Numbered from the stretch's first letter, positions 7,482 to 17,804 are shown. The stretch: 42,302 bases of DNA from an uncultured Lachnospiraceae bacterium (GCA_947565305.1 CANOFO010000013.1:1-42302), one strand, 5' to 3'. Notes: generated by a model not told the origin, from the letters alone. Translations and numbers: made by a program.

Positions 7482-9545
7482 CTATTGTTTGCGGAAGTCA
7501 TAGTCTCCATCAGTCGGCACGTAAATTGTCATTCCACCGCGGTATACGGTATCATCCCCTACGACCTTCCATTTGCCTTTGCCGAGTTTGTAAGCAGTTC
7601 CCTTTTTCAGTGTATATACTCCAGTCTTCTTAATTCCATCACGCACCCAGGTCTCATACACCGATACCTCACAGGAAACCTTATTTCCTGCCAGGTCTGT
7701 GGCTGTAATCTTATGTAACCCATTATCCGGCTCAATCGCATACGTGCCATTTTGCAGCTGTACATTTTTGCCATCTATAGTTACCGTATCAAGGTATGTG
7801 TCTCTCACGGTAAATGTGGTCTTCCCATAATATTTATTACCATCTGTTACACCGGAAATAACCGGAACCGTGGTATCAATTATGAGTCCCTGTGAATTTG
7901 CATACGTTGTGTTGCCCGCACGGTCACTGGCTTTGACATATAATACATATCTGCCTTCTGCTCTCACATCCACGGTGTCTGAATTATCTTTCCATTTTCC
8001 AGCAACTGCAGCCTCAATCTCCTGTGCTGTATAATTTCCTTTCCCTGAGAAAAGGTCCCTGTCAGCAAGATAATATTTGATTCCGCTCGTATCTACGTCA
8101 TTCTCTGCATCGGTCACTTTCACTTTAAACTGCTTTGCCTGATTAAATATCATGTTGAAAGATACCTTTCCTGCAGAGGAAGACCATTTCTGGGCATTCC
8201 CATCCAAAGAAATCTCAATCTTCGGCGGCTGCGTAGGCTTAACATCTGAGGATTCTTTTTGGAAGCTTACTTCTACCGTGACGCCATACTCCGGCATCAC
8301 AAAACAGCCGTTCCCATCGCCGCCCATCGGTACAGTTACCGATTCGCCAGAATTTCCGTCTGTCCTGCGGTATGTGATAATCTTCGTCTTATAACCTGCT
8401 GCCGGGTAAGTCTCTACCGTAACTGTCTGTCCCGGGGAAGCTTCACCAATTTCCTTGCCATTAATTTTGGGCGCAAAAGAACCATTTGTCTCCGCTCCTT
8501 TCGCAACCGCATACACTTTTGTTTCGTCTCCTCCCGGCTCATTTCCTCCTGGCTCGTTGCCTCCCGGCTCATTTCCTCCCGCCTCATTATCCTTAATAGT
8601 AACGGAATTTGTCAGGAATGAAATCTGGCTGCCATTCTTTAGATAGCTGATTTTACAGCAATAAGTTCCAGCAGCCCCACTATAAGTCTTAGTGCCTACC
8701 TCGCCGTCTTCTCCCTCATAACGGCTAACCGTAACAGATACCTGTAGGCTGTTGTTGATATTATTCTGCATGTGCAGGCTGCATTCGCCGCCCGCCTTTG
8801 AAGTCACATAAAATGTTTCATTGTTGTGGTCATACGTCTCAAGGTATGCCGCACCGGTAGATTCTTTCAGATATCCACTGAGATAATGCTGCGGGTTCGT
8901 GCCGCCGCTTATATTTTTTACTGTTACCACATCGCCTCTCTGCAAGGTGAGCCGCAACTCCATATATGGCTGTTCATTCCCAGCTATCCATTTTCCGGTT
9001 TCACTGTTATAGGAGGCATTCACGCTGGCAGACACTTTTACCTGCTCAGATTCATCATGGTAATTTCCGTTATCTACTGCCTTGCGCTCACGAAGCCACT
9101 GGTAATAAAAATCGCCTCTGTCCTGCGCAGCCCCATCACCGATTACCACCGTAGGATTCTCCGCTGTTATGGGCAGTGCGGAATATTCCGGTACCCAGTT
9201 GGGCACAAGCACAACATTCTCAGGGGCAAAGTATCCTGTAATATACGTAGGCCATTCACCTTCATTGTCACTTATCCATCTGCTGCAGACCGTATAATTG
9301 GCTTCATCCACTCTCCACAGCCGATATCCATCCTTTTGGTAACCGTCTGGACAATTCTCATTTACGCTCTCCGCATACGTTCCCGTATCATCGGACACAT
9401 ACATGTCTGACGTCACTTTGGCAGAACCAGTATACAGCTTTAGATTTGCATATTCACCGTCCGCATTGACCGCTGCCGGCAAAACAGCAAAGCCGAGTAC
9501 AAATGCCAAACAAAGAGAAATCCATGCTTTCCATTTCTTTTTCAT
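7482..9545 (-). CDS. Large secreted protein with Ig-like domains, unknown function
   Basis: A 687-residue exported protein. It has a signal peptide of about 29 residues (MKKKWKAWIS..., cleavage near VNADG). The first ~310 residues are aromatic-rich and match no family I can name. A GGNEPGGNEP spacer comes at about 325-340, then several beta-sandwich segments. The one near residue 560 contains IDTTVPVISGV and the next DLAGNKVSCEVSV, both typical of bacterial Ig-like repeats. The tail (GVYTLKKGTAYKLGKGKWKV) looks like a small cell-wall or beta-hairpin module. No sortase signal or membrane anchor is present. Its ATG overlaps the stop of the HD-GYP gene in an ATGA, so the two are translationally coupled. 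This implies that the exported protein and the cytoplasmic nucleotide enzyme serve one pathway. Confidence 0.82.
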   Translation of the reverse strand: MKKKWKAWISLCLAFVLGFAVLPAAVNADGEYANLKLYTGSAKVTSDMYVSDDTGTYAESVNENCPDGYQKDGYRLWRVDEANYTVCSRWISDNEGEWPTYITGYFAPENVVLVPNWVPEYSALPITAENPTVVIGDGAAQDRGDFYYQWLRERKAVDNGNYHDESEQVKVSASVNASYNSETGKWIAGNEQPYMELRLTLQRGDVVTVKNISGGTNPQHYLSGYLKESTGAAYLETYDHNNETFYVTSKAGGECSLHMQNNINNSLQVSVTVSRYEGEDGEVGTKTYSGAAGTYCCKISYLKNGSQISFLTNSVTIKDNEAGGNEPGGNEPGGNEPGGDETKVYAVAKGAETNGSFAPKINGKEIGEASPGQTVTVETYPAAGYKTKIITYRRTDGNSGESVTVPMGGDGNGCFVMPEYGVTVEVSFQKESSDVKPTQPPKIEISLDGNAQKWSSSAGKVSFNMIFNQAKQFKVKVTDAENDVDTSGIKYYLADRDLFSGKGNYTAQEIEAAVAGKWKDNSDTVDVRAEGRYVLYVKASDRAGNTTYANSQGLIIDTTVPVISGVTDGNKYYGKTTFTVRDTYLDTVTIDGKNVQLQNGTYAIEPDNGLHKITATDLAGNKVSCEVSVYETWVRDGIKKTGVYTLKKGTAYKLGKGKWKVVGDDTVYRGGMTIYVPTDGDYDFRKQ

Positions 9546-11014
9546 TTTTCCTCATACCTCCTTTTTAATGCCTCAGACAGCCAGCCTACTATCTGGCTGT
9601 CTATCTTTCCTTCCTCTGCCATGCTTCTCAGCATACTCATGGACTTATCATCCGGAATTGCAGTTTTATAAGGGCGGATGGCTGTCAGGGCATCATAGAT
9701 ATCTGCCACAGTCAGAATCCGTGTCTCTAAATCCAGGTCCTCCGCCGTCAATTGCTTTGGATAGCCGGTTCCATTCAGAAATTCATGATGGGATGCCGCC
9801 CATTGGGGCACAATTGCAAAATTCTTATTAAACCGAACCTTGCTGAGAATCTTCTCCGTCACCACCACATGGTTCTTCATTATCTCTCGTTCTTCCAATG
9901 TAAGTGTCCCCTGACGGATGCTCAGGCAGCTTTTTTCCTTATCTGTTATATATTTCGTCACTTCTCCATTTTCTTTTATATGTTTTTTCATAGAAAGCCT
10001 GCAAACTCGCTCATAATTTTCCTTATCCAGAAATCCTACGGTATCAATCTTATGTATGAATTCAAGTTCAGACTTTAAATCTGCAATCTGACGTTCGTAT
10101 TCTTCCTCCGTTATCCTGCCCCGAAGCATATCAACTTCATAAAGCGATTCCAATAGCTTAAAACGCTCTTCTACCTTACTAAGTTCATCACCAAGGCGGG
10201 TTGCCTTATCCATAACGCCCAAAGGAACCACTATCTTGCCGATATCATGAAGCAATGCGGCAAGCAGGAGTTTTTCTTTCCTTTCCTGGTCAAAGAATTC
10301 GTCGCATAACCCTTTCCTATGCAGTTCAGTAATATAATCTGCCAAAATCTGCGAATATTTCGCAACATTGCGCGTATGGGAGGCGTTGTAAGGCGAACGT
10401 TCATCCAGCACAGTCGTAAGCGCTTCCACAAAAGAATAAAGCTGCGCTTTCAATTCTTCCATATAGGTAAGATTCGTCAGTTCAATTGCCGCCATAGAAC
10501 CCAGCGAGCGGATAATGATATGGTACTGCCTGTCAAAGGGAATTACATTCCCTTCCTCATCCATAGCATTAATCAGTTGGAGTACGCCAATCAACTCATT
10601 CTCATTATTCTCCAGCGGAATCACAAGCTGTGATTTCGTATGGTACCCAGTCAGCGCATCGTACTTCTTCGGACCAGAGAAATCAAACCGGTCACTGTCA
10701 TATACATCCGGTATGTTGACAATCTCTCTGTGAATTGCCGTATAAGCACAGACATTTCCCTCTTTCATGGCAACCGGGGGCATATCGGTGATGGCTTCCC
10801 CATCCACGCCCCTGCTGACTCCCATAGAAAGCGTTTTCATTATCTTAAATGTCAGCTGGTCATTTTCATACAGATACAATGTGCTCGCATCGCAATTTGT
10901 AATCTCCATCCCGCTTTCCAGAATGGAGGCCAGGATTTCATTCCTGTCCCTGCCGGTAGACAGATTGATGCCAATATTCAATATTTTTTTGAAATCTTCA
11001 TATTCTAATCGCAT
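9542..11014 (-). CDS. GAF and HD-GYP domain protein, probable cyclic-dinucleotide phosphodiesterase
   Basis: A 490-residue cytoplasmic protein. Residues about 10-185 form a GAF domain (small-molecule sensing). From about 200 an HD-GYP domain starts with HTRNVAKYS and LLHDIGKIV, and carries the metal-site HHE followed by NGTGYP near residue 420. HD-GYP enzymes usually hydrolyse cyclic di-GMP, and some related cGAMP. Between the HD segment and the LEEREIMKNH helix there is an extra, largely charged and helical stretch of about 100 residues not found in the canonical domain. The start at 11014 follows GGAGAG. It is 15 bases after the isomerase gene and overlaps the secreted-protein gene by four bases. 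Whether it acts on cyclic di-GMP here is inference; the adjacent cyclase should make a cyclic mononucleotide. Confidence 0.9.
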   Translation of the reverse strand: MRLEYEDFKKILNIGINLSTGRDRNEILASILESGMEITNCDASTLYLYENDQLTFKIMKTLSMGVSRGVDGEAITDMPPVAMKEGNVCAYTAIHREIVNIPDVYDSDRFDFSGPKKYDALTGYHTKSQLVIPLENNENELIGVLQLINAMDEEGNVIPFDRQYHIIIRSLGSMAAIELTNLTYMEELKAQLYSFVEALTTVLDERSPYNASHTRNVAKYSQILADYITELHRKGLCDEFFDQERKEKLLLAALLHDIGKIVVPLGVMDKATRLGDELSKVEERFKLLESLYEVDMLRGRITEEEYERQIADLKSELEFIHKIDTVGFLDKENYERVCRLSMKKHIKENGEVTKYITDKEKSCLSIRQGTLTLEEREIMKNHVVVTEKILSKVRFNKNFAIVPQWAASHHEFLNGTGYPKQLTAEDLDLETRILTVADIYDALTAIRPYKTAIPDDKSMSMLRSMAEEGKIDSQIVGWLSEALKRRYEEK

Positions 11015-11029
11015 CTAATCTCTCCTTAT

Positions 11030-11821
11030 CTATCCCCTGTAAAACGGATACATTTCATGCTGCCTCATATACTCCAGTGACTTCTGCTGACCATCGCAGC
11101 TGCTTACTTCTACCAGCACACTTGCCCTTATCTGGTATTCTTTCATCAGCCTGTCATACTCCTGCCAGTCAATCTTCCCTTCTCCTATGGGCTGATGCAA
11201 GTCATTGCGAAGGTCGTTGTCATTGAGATGCATATGCAGGATATATGGAGCCAGCGTCTTTACCCACTCCTGCTGCGGACAGCCTGTAAGCGCTGCATGG
11301 GCATAATCCAGACAGACGCCAAAATTCCCCGTTCCTCTCATAGCCTCCGCCAATTCTGCCATCACATCAGGAGCCTCATCAAACATATTCTCCATATAAA
11401 TCTGCTGTCCGGGATAGGCCTCTGCAAGTTCCGTGAAAAACTGCAGATTCGTTTGCTGCCAAAGTTTTAAGTATCCCTCTGTACGAAATCCGGCAAGCCT
11501 TCCGGTGTGGAACACCACACCTTTCAAGCCCATCCGTTTTGCAATCTCCATCGACTGGCGCACCCTCAGAATAGATGCATCCCGAATCAACGGGTCACTG
11601 CTGTGGATTGTCACATCAAAAAATGCTCCATGCATGGTATCTTCGGAAAAGTCACTGCGGTATTTGGCATAAAATTCAATAATTTCTTCCTGTTTCCTTG
11701 GGTCATCTAAAACTTCCGGCAAATAAAAATCATTATATTCAAAAGCACATCCATACTCTCCAACAAGACGGACAGACCTTTCTATCTCCGTCCTGTCCGG
11801 AATAATATATCCTCTGCTCAT
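11030..11821 (-). CDS. Sugar phosphate isomerase/epimerase-like TIM-barrel protein
   Basis: A 263-residue member of the xylose-isomerase-like/AP endonuclease 2 superfamily. Likely metal ligands are Glu in YMEN, Asp and His in CLDYAHA, His in HMHLND and Glu in LVEVS. The order and spacing fit a divalent-metal barrel acting on a sugar, sugar phosphate or related substrate. It has no signal peptide. Its ATG directly follows the stop codon of the cyclase gene (TAAATG on the minus strand), indicating coupled translation. A sugar isomerase inside a signalling operon is unusual; it could make or remove the ligand sensed by the operon, but nothing in the sequence fixes its substrate. Confidence 0.82.
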   Translation of the reverse strand: MSRGYIIPDRTEIERSVRLVGEYGCAFEYNDFYLPEVLDDPRKQEEIIEFYAKYRSDFSEDTMHGAFFDVTIHSSDPLIRDASILRVRQSMEIAKRMGLKGVVFHTGRLAGFRTEGYLKLWQQTNLQFFTELAEAYPGQQIYMENMFDEAPDVMAELAEAMRGTGNFGVCLDYAHAALTGCPQQEWVKTLAPYILHMHLNDNDLRNDLHQPIGEGKIDWQEYDRLMKEYQIRASVLVEVSSCDGQQKSLEYMRQHEMYPFYRG

Positions 11822-13624
11822 TTACTTTTTCACCTCGTCTAACTGATATACAAATACCCCCTTGCTCTTCCCCTTCAAAGGAATCTCGCCAATCGGCGTT
11901 ACGCTTACCCGGTCTTTCACCGCCTCATACACTTCTTCGCTAATCAATATCTGCCCCCTCCCGGCATTGCTCTCCAAACGCGCCGCCGTATTGACGGTAT
12001 CTCCGATTGCTGTGTAATCCATACGGAACTCACAGCCAATATTTCCCACGACTGCGTTTCCGCAATTCACGCCGATTCCAAAAGCAACACTCTTGCCAAA
12101 GCGTTTTTCAAATTTATCGGCAAGTTCGTCCGCACCCGCCCTCATATCCCATGCCGTACAGACGGCACGGAAAATATAATCATCCAGTTCAAAAGGCGCG
12201 TTAAACACCGCCATTGTGGCATCTCCCACAAACTTATCAAGCGTCCCTCCATTGTCAAATATGGACTTTGTGGTCAAACTTAAATATTCATTTAAGATTT
12301 CCACTACTTCTTCCGGCTGCATACTCTCCGACATGGTCGTGAAGCCGCGGATATCCACAAACAACACAGCGATATGGCGGTTTTCCCCGCCCAGCACCAG
12401 TTCAAAATCCCTGTCTTTGCTAATCTTATCTACAACCTGTGGCGCTACATATTGCTTAAATACATTTACCACACGCCGTCTGCGCATAATTTCTGTAAGG
12501 TAACCCTGGATTACCCGCGCCAGGAAAATCAGCGCAAGTACAATCGGAAGCAGGATAACGGGAACGATACTGCCCTGTTGGTACATGATTCTGGCAAATA
12601 CGACATTCAGTACTGCTGCCAGAACAAACAGGATACCAGTCAGCAGTATCTTTGCTTTGCGCGCTGCCAGAAAGAACAGTCCGCACAAAATACCTGCTGC
12701 AACTGCATAGAGAATGGGGGAAAAAGGCGTCTGTGTCTTCCCCTCTAAAAGCGCTTCAATAATATTGGCATGGATTTCCACCCCATACATCTGGCTGTTA
12801 TGCGAAATCGCAGGGGTGTAAGAATCCTGCATCCCCACGGCATAAGCGCCTACCAGTACAGCCGCCCCCTGAAAAATTCCGACATCAATGCTGCCAGAAA
12901 GCACATCAGCCATAGAAACTACATTGTATCCCCCCGGTTTTCCGGAATATGTAAAATAAAAACGGTTGCTTCTGCCATAAGTAGCCGGGAATACGGCTTC
13001 CTTTCCCTGGCTTTCCTGAAACATTTCATAAACCCGGGAAGAGAGGCTGTATGCCCGCTCTCCCTCATAATCAATATACGCCATTGCCTGACGCACATAC
13101 CCATCCATGTCCACGGTCGTATTGGCATACCCGGTAATTGCGCTGTCACGAAGGCTCTCATACGGTTCAATCACATAATCCACATGATATGGGTTGTAAG
13201 TGACTTTCCCATTCTCATCTGTTTCCGGCATTTCCTTGAAAGAAAAACTCTGCGCTACCACAACATTGCCTGCCAGCTTACAAGCATCCGCAAAATGTTT
13301 ATCCGCTTTCTCATCTGCCTGCTCACTGTAGATGACATCGAATCCGATGACAGCCGGTTTCTTTGTTGCATCTACATTTAACATTTCTACCAATCGCGCA
13401 GGAATATCTCTGCTCCAGGTATTGACCGGACCATACTGCTCCAAAGTCTTGTCATCAATGCCAATGATATATATTTTCTTATTCGTCACCGATTCCCGCT
13501 GGTTCAGCCTGTCTGATATGCCGATGTCCCACAGCCCGGCTGCGCCAAAATAGTGGAACACCACAGACACCAAAACAATCGCTATCGTAACGATTGCTGT
13601 CTTTGCCCTGCCTAAACTTTTCAT
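11822..13624 (-). CDS. CHASE2-domain class III adenylate/guanylate cyclase
   Basis: A 600-residue membrane receptor enzyme. An N-terminal helix precedes an extracellular CHASE2 domain (about residues 40-300; IIGIDDKTLEQYG and AVIGFDVIYSE are characteristic). Three membrane helices follow (about 315-390), then a cytoplasmic class III cyclase domain. Catalytic features are all visible: metal aspartates in FVDIRGF and VGDATMAVF, substrate residues in DKFVGD and DYTAIGD, and NTAARLE with the transition-state Asn and Arg. The Lys plus Asp pattern favours ATP over GTP as substrate, so cAMP is the likely product. The ATG at 13624 is preceded by GAGAGG; an in-frame GTG five codons upstream is a weaker alternative. 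It is the first gene of the five-gene operon, 75 bases after clpC. Confidence 0.92.
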   Translation of the reverse strand: MKSLGRAKTAIVTIAIVLVSVVFHYFGAAGLWDIGISDRLNQRESVTNKKIYIIGIDDKTLEQYGPVNTWSRDIPARLVEMLNVDATKKPAVIGFDVIYSEQADEKADKHFADACKLAGNVVVAQSFSFKEMPETDENGKVTYNPYHVDYVIEPYESLRDSAITGYANTTVDMDGYVRQAMAYIDYEGERAYSLSSRVYEMFQESQGKEAVFPATYGRSNRFYFTYSGKPGGYNVVSMADVLSGSIDVGIFQGAAVLVGAYAVGMQDSYTPAISHNSQMYGVEIHANIIEALLEGKTQTPFSPILYAVAAGILCGLFFLAARKAKILLTGILFVLAAVLNVVFARIMYQQGSIVPVILLPIVLALIFLARVIQGYLTEIMRRRRVVNVFKQYVAPQVVDKISKDRDFELVLGGENRHIAVLFVDIRGFTTMSESMQPEEVVEILNEYLSLTTKSIFDNGGTLDKFVGDATMAVFNAPFELDDYIFRAVCTAWDMRAGADELADKFEKRFGKSVAFGIGVNCGNAVVGNIGCEFRMDYTAIGDTVNTAARLESNAGRGQILISEEVYEAVKDRVSVTPIGEIPLKGKSKGVFVYQLDEVKK

Positions 13625-13699
13625 TCTACCTCTCTCCACTCTGTATCATAAGTACAACGGATATTACTATAAGATACTTAGTTTATGATGTACTAGCGC

Positions 13700-16147
13700 C
13701 TACACGACTTTAAACATCAATTCTTTGTTGTTCATCGTGACTTCCACTTCATCCCCGCGCTTCACCCTGCCGGCAAGGACTTCCTCTGCAAGCCCATCTT
13801 CCAGTTCATTCTGAATCTTCCTGCGCAATGGGCGCGCGCCGTATTTGGGTTCATAAGCCGTCTCTACAATATGGCTCTTCACGCTCCCATTGATATGCAG
13901 CGTAATACCCATCTGTTCCTGGCAGCGGGTAACCAGGCTCTTTGTCAGCAGCGTCACGATTTTCTTCATGTCCTCTTTTGTCAGCGCATGGAAGACAATG
14001 GTCTCATCAATCCGGTTGAGGAACTCCGGTTTGAAAATTCTGCGCACCTCCTCCATAACGCCGCTTTTCATCCGCTCATAATCCTGCTTTGCATCTTCCA
14101 CCGAGGCAAATCCAAGTGCTTTGGGCTCGATAATCGATTGTGCCCCCGCATTGGAGGTCATAATGATAATCGTATTCTTAAAGTCTACTTTCCTGCCCTG
14201 GGCATCGGTAATATGTCCATCGTCCAATACCTGCAGCAAAATATTAAACACATCCGGATGCGCTTTCTCAATCTCATCAAATAAGATTACGGAATACGGA
14301 TTGCGCCTTACTTTCTCGCTTAATTGTCCGCCCTCGTCATAGCCAACATAGCCCGGCGGAGAGCCAATCATCTTTGAAACGCTGTGCTTTTCCATATACT
14401 CCGACATATCCACACGTATCATGGATTCCTCACTGCCAAACACCGCTTCCGCCAACGCCTTGGAAATCTCGGTTTTGCCGACACCGGTAGGTCCCAGGAA
14501 CAAGAAGGAACCGATGGGACGGTTGGGGTCTTTCAGCCCTACCCTTCCACGGCGCACCGCTTTTGCCACGGCGCTGACTGCTTCCTCCTGACCAATCACA
14601 CGTCTATGCAATACACTCTCTAATTTACGGAGTTTTACCGTTTCCTCCTCAGCAAGCTTCTTAACCGGAATTTTGGTCCACTGGGCAATCACTTCCGCAA
14701 TCTCATTCTCGCCCACTTCCGCTTTCTTCTGCTTTAAGGCTTTCCTCACCTTCTTCTGCATCTTTGCAGATTCCTGCTGTAAATCCTCTTTTTCCTTACG
14801 CAGTTTCGATGCCAGCTCCAAATCCATCTCCCGGATGGCGTCTTCGAGCTCCTCCCCGACACGGTTGATTTCTGCCGCGATATCCTGCAGCTGCGTGGAT
14901 GATTTCACGCCTTGCAGCCGCACCCGGGCTGCTGCCTCATCCATTAAATCAATCGCCTTATCCGGCAGAAAACGGTCTGAGATATAACGCTGTGAAAGCC
15001 TTGCTGCTGCTTCTAAACTCTCATCGGTTATCACAACCTGATGATGTTTCTCATAAAACCTGCGCAGCCCTTTTAATATCTCAATCGTATCCTCCACGGA
15101 CGGTTCTTCCACCATCACTGGCTGGAACCGCCGCTCCAAGGCTGCATCCCGCTCTATATATTTCCGGTATTCTTCCACTGTGGTGGCGCCAATCATCTGC
15201 AGTTCTCCCCTGGCAAGATAAGGCTTTAAGATATTGGAAGCATCCATGGCTCCCTCTGCCCCTCCTGCCCCGATGATGGTATGGAGTTCGTCCATAAACA
15301 GCAGGATATTTCCAGCCCCTGTCACCTCGCGGATGACTTTCTTGATGCGCTCCTCAAACTCTCCCCTGTATTTAGAACCGGCAATCATACTGGATAAATC
15401 CAGGGTAATTACGCGTTTGTCCGCCACAGAATCCGGCACAAGCCCCAGAGAAATCTGTTGCGCAAGTCCTTCTGCGATGGCAGTTTTCCCTACACCGGGC
15501 TCTCCAATCAGGCAGGGATTGTTCTTGCCGCGGCGGCTTAAAATCTGAATCACGCGGCGTATCTCTTCTTTCCTGCCAATAACCGGATCCAGCTTCCCTT
15601 CCAAAGCCAGGCGCGTCAAATCCCTGGAATACTGGTCTAATACGGGCGTAGCATTGAGATTTTTCTTCCTGACTTTCGCCGATTTCAGTTCCTCTTTAGA
15701 AAAACTTCCCTCCTGCCCCATTGCCACCAAAAGTTCAATGTAGAGTTTCTGCAAATTGATGCCCATCGTATTCAAAAGCCGCACAGAAGCAGATTCGTTT
15801 TCTTTTAAAAGCGCCAACAGTAAATGCTCCGTGCCAATCTTTTCACTGCCAAAACGAGCCGCCTCTTTCTCAGCGGTATCAAGCACACGCTGACTCCTCG
15901 GTGAATAACCATCCATATCCAGCAATGATGTTCCCCCGCCTGGCGCAATCAATTCCTCAATCAGTTCCAGAAGTTTCCCTTCCTCTACCTGGTTTTCTGT
16001 CAGCACCTGCGCTGCCACGCCGCTCTGTTCCTGAATCAGCCCTGCCAGGATATGCTCTGTTCCTATATAATTGTGCTGAAGCTTCTTGGACAATTTTCCT
16101 GCCAGCTCCAATGCTTTTTTTGCCTGTCTTGTATATTGTCTATGCAC
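13700..16147 (-). CDS. clpC: ATP-dependent Clp protease ATP-binding subunit ClpC
   Basis: AAA+ unfoldase of the Hsp100 class that feeds proteins to ClpP in the cytoplasm. The 815-residue protein has two N-terminal Clp repeats (GTEHILAGL and GTEHLLALL), a first AAA module with GEPGVGKT, a short coiled middle domain (about 400-470), a second module with GPTGVGKT, and the FLNRIDE sensor region. The start is a GTG at 16147 with GGAGG at the right distance; it comes one base after the stop of the membrane-protein gene. The usual low-GC neighbours ctsR, mcsA and mcsB are absent here, so stress control may differ from the Bacillus pattern. No terminator is obvious before the cyclase gene. Confidence 0.95.
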   Translation of the reverse strand: MHRQYTRQAKKALELAGKLSKKLQHNYIGTEHILAGLIQEQSGVAAQVLTENQVEEGKLLELIEELIAPGGGTSLLDMDGYSPRSQRVLDTAEKEAARFGSEKIGTEHLLLALLKENESASVRLLNTMGINLQKLYIELLVAMGQEGSFSKEELKSAKVRKKNLNATPVLDQYSRDLTRLALEGKLDPVIGRKEEIRRVIQILSRRGKNNPCLIGEPGVGKTAIAEGLAQQISLGLVPDSVADKRVITLDLSSMIAGSKYRGEFEERIKKVIREVTGAGNILLFMDELHTIIGAGGAEGAMDASNILKPYLARGELQMIGATTVEEYRKYIERDAALERRFQPVMVEEPSVEDTIEILKGLRRFYEKHHQVVITDESLEAAARLSQRYISDRFLPDKAIDLMDEAAARVRLQGVKSSTQLQDIAAEINRVGEELEDAIREMDLELASKLRKEKEDLQQESAKMQKKVRKALKQKKAEVGENEIAEVIAQWTKIPVKKLAEEETVKLRKLESVLHRRVIGQEEAVSAVAKAVRRGRVGLKDPNRPIGSFLFLGPTGVGKTEISKALAEAVFGSEESMIRVDMSEYMEKHSVSKMIGSPPGYVGYDEGGQLSEKVRRNPYSVILFDEIEKAHPDVFNILLQVLDDGHITDAQGRKVDFKNTIIIMTSNAGAQSIIEPKALGFASVEDAKQDYERMKSGVMEEVRRIFKPEFLNRIDETIVFHALTKEDMKKIVTLLTKSLVTRCQEQMGITLHINGSVKSHIVETAYEPKYGARPLRRKIQNELEDGLAEEVLAGRVKRGDEVEVTMNNKELMFKVV

Positions 16148-16148
16148 T

Positions 16149-17765
16149 CTATAAATCCTCCAGATCTATTACCTCAAAATCTTCGTCCGGCTCTATAACT
16201 GGCTCCGGCTTTCTCTCCGCTTTGGGCTCTGCCTTTCTCTCTGCCTTCGGCTCTGCTTTCCTCTCCGACCGCTGTTCCTGTCTGCGGTCTTTTTTCTCCT
16301 GTTTTCTATCTGCTTTTGCCTCATGCCTGGTCTGGGAGTTTTGCTGCTCCTCCATGCCAATCGCCGGTATCACTTTCGTCTGCTGTTTGAGGATGGCTTT
16401 CGGTACGGTATCATCCTCCCACAAATCATCCTCTCTGTCGCCCATTGTTCTGCCATGCCCACTTTCTCCACGGCGTGACTTCCTGACGCTCTTAACCTGC
16501 GCTCTGACTTTTTCCGTCAGTTCATCATAATCAAGCTCATCTTCCAGTTCATCCTCATCCGTTTTCCTGCCGCGCAGCAGCAGATTCACTATCACTACAA
16601 CCAATACGGCGATGATAAATACCAGTACCGCTGTTGTCTTTCTGGAAGTATCCTTCTGCGCATTATATTGCGTCTCCATGTCCGTATATGCTTTCTGCAG
16701 ACTCTGCATCTCAGCGCTGGGCTCACCATCGCTATCTGAAGGCTGCGAATCAGGCGCAGATGGTTCTGACGCTGCCTGTACCGGCGTATACCGCTGGAAT
16801 GTCGCTTCCAGGGCATCATATTGATACCATCCCTTATTCCCATAACTGCTGACGCCATAAACGAGGGAAAATTCCTGGCTATCCGAAGCCCCATCTTCCC
16901 CTCCTTGTGCAATGTCTGATGTCTGTGAACCCTGTGCCTTAACAAACACTGGCACATCCGCAAGTTCTCCCAGCGTCTGCACAGTCTGCGTATATTCCTG
17001 CGAAAGCCCGCCTTCTGCCGGGGGATCGAGGATAATCATATATTTTTCCCCATCAAGGGAAATCTTGCGAAAAGGACAGAAGCTGTTACTTGCCTCCTCA
17101 TATACGGCAAGCGTATTTTTCACCTCAGTACTGGGCGTTGTCAGATACACCAACGTCAATTCCCCTTTTTCAAAAGAGAGGCCTTCCACCTGCTGTCCCT
17201 GACAGGTGACTGTCGTCTTGGTAAAATCCGCTGGAACGACATCTGCTGGAATTGTCGGCGCCAGATTAAAGGGATGCCCATTTATGGTAATTCCCTGCGG
17301 ATTTCCCTCCTCTGGCTGCTGTCCCTCTGCCTCCCCTGTCTGCGGTTCATCTGCTGCCGGTTCCTGGGCAGCTGTCTCTCCGCCCTCCTGCCGCGTCACC
17401 ACAATCTTATATGTGGCAGTTGTTCCATTCTGTGCCTTGACCACGATACTGACCAGATTCTCCCCATCCTGCAGATCCGTGTTGCCAGACACCGATTCTA
17501 TAGTTGCCGTCTCGTTAGAGGTCTTGGCGCTGACCTCTACGCTGGTGACATCTTTCCCCACAGTTGCAGTATAATCAACAACATTATACTGAAATTCCGG
17601 AGATAAGGTTCCCGGTGAAATACTTAAGGAGGATAAACTATTATCCCCGGACTGTACCGTAGCAAACACCTGGGAGCTATCTATATTTATCGGCATAAAT
17701 TGGAAAATACCTATCAATAACAGCCATGATAACAGTATGCCCATAATCTGCTTTATTCTTCTCAT
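16149..17765 (-). CDS. Single-pass membrane protein with extracellular cadherin-like domain and charged cytoplasmic tail
   Basis: A 538-residue protein of no known function. An N-terminal signal or anchor helix (about residues 6-25) is followed by a cadherin-like beta-sandwich domain (about 38-128; LSSLSISPGTLSPEF and TYKIVVTRQ are typical). A Glu/Gln-rich spacer and a second beta-rich extracellular region (about 155-300) follow. After a helical segment, a strong membrane helix (about 378-400) leads to a cytoplasmic tail. The tail is basic first, then has repeated KAEPKAER units, and ends in an acidic stretch (EPDEDFEVIDLEDL). The ATG at 17765 follows AAGGTGA. An upstream in-frame extension would overlap the promoter. 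It is first in the operon with clpC, one base apart, suggesting a link between an extracellular sensor and the unfoldase; that link is inference. Confidence 0.82.
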   Translation of the reverse strand: MRRIKQIMGILLSWLLLIGIFQFMPINIDSSQVFATVQSGDNSLSSLSISPGTLSPEFQYNVVDYTATVGKDVTSVEVSAKTSNETATIESVSGNTDLQDGENLVSIVVKAQNGTTATYKIVVTRQEGGETAAQEPAADEPQTGEAEGQQPEEGNPQGITINGHPFNLAPTIPADVVPADFTKTTVTCQGQQVEGLSFEKGELTLVYLTTPSTEVKNTLAVYEEASNSFCPFRKISLDGEKYMIILDPPAEGGLSQEYTQTVQTLGELADVPVFVKAQGSQTSDIAQGGEDGASDSQEFSLVYGVSSYGNKGWYQYDALEATFQRYTPVQAASEPSAPDSQPSDSDGEPSAEMQSLQKAYTDMETQYNAQKDTSRKTTAVLVFIIAVLVVVIVNLLLRGRKTDEDELEDELDYDELTEKVRAQVKSVRKSRRGESGHGRTMGDREDDLWEDDTVPKAILKQQTKVIPAIGMEEQQNSQTRHEAKADRKQEKKDRRQEQRSERKAEPKAERKAEPKAERKPEPVIEPDEDFEVIDLEDL

Positions 17766-17804
17766 ATGTATCACCTTTCTTTTTTTCCGATTCTTACCAT
17801 TACT

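Noticed and set aside
13625-13699. Terminator or separate promoter between clpC and the cyclase
   Set aside because: An ATCATAA/TTATGAT stem is present but has a long loop and no T-run. A TATAGT -10 lacks a usable -35. I do not report either as supported.
16149-17765. Anti-sigma factor role for the membrane protein
   Set aside because: The layout is similar (outside sensor, one helix, cytoplasmic domain), but the tail has no anti-sigma motif and no sigma factor gene is adjacent.
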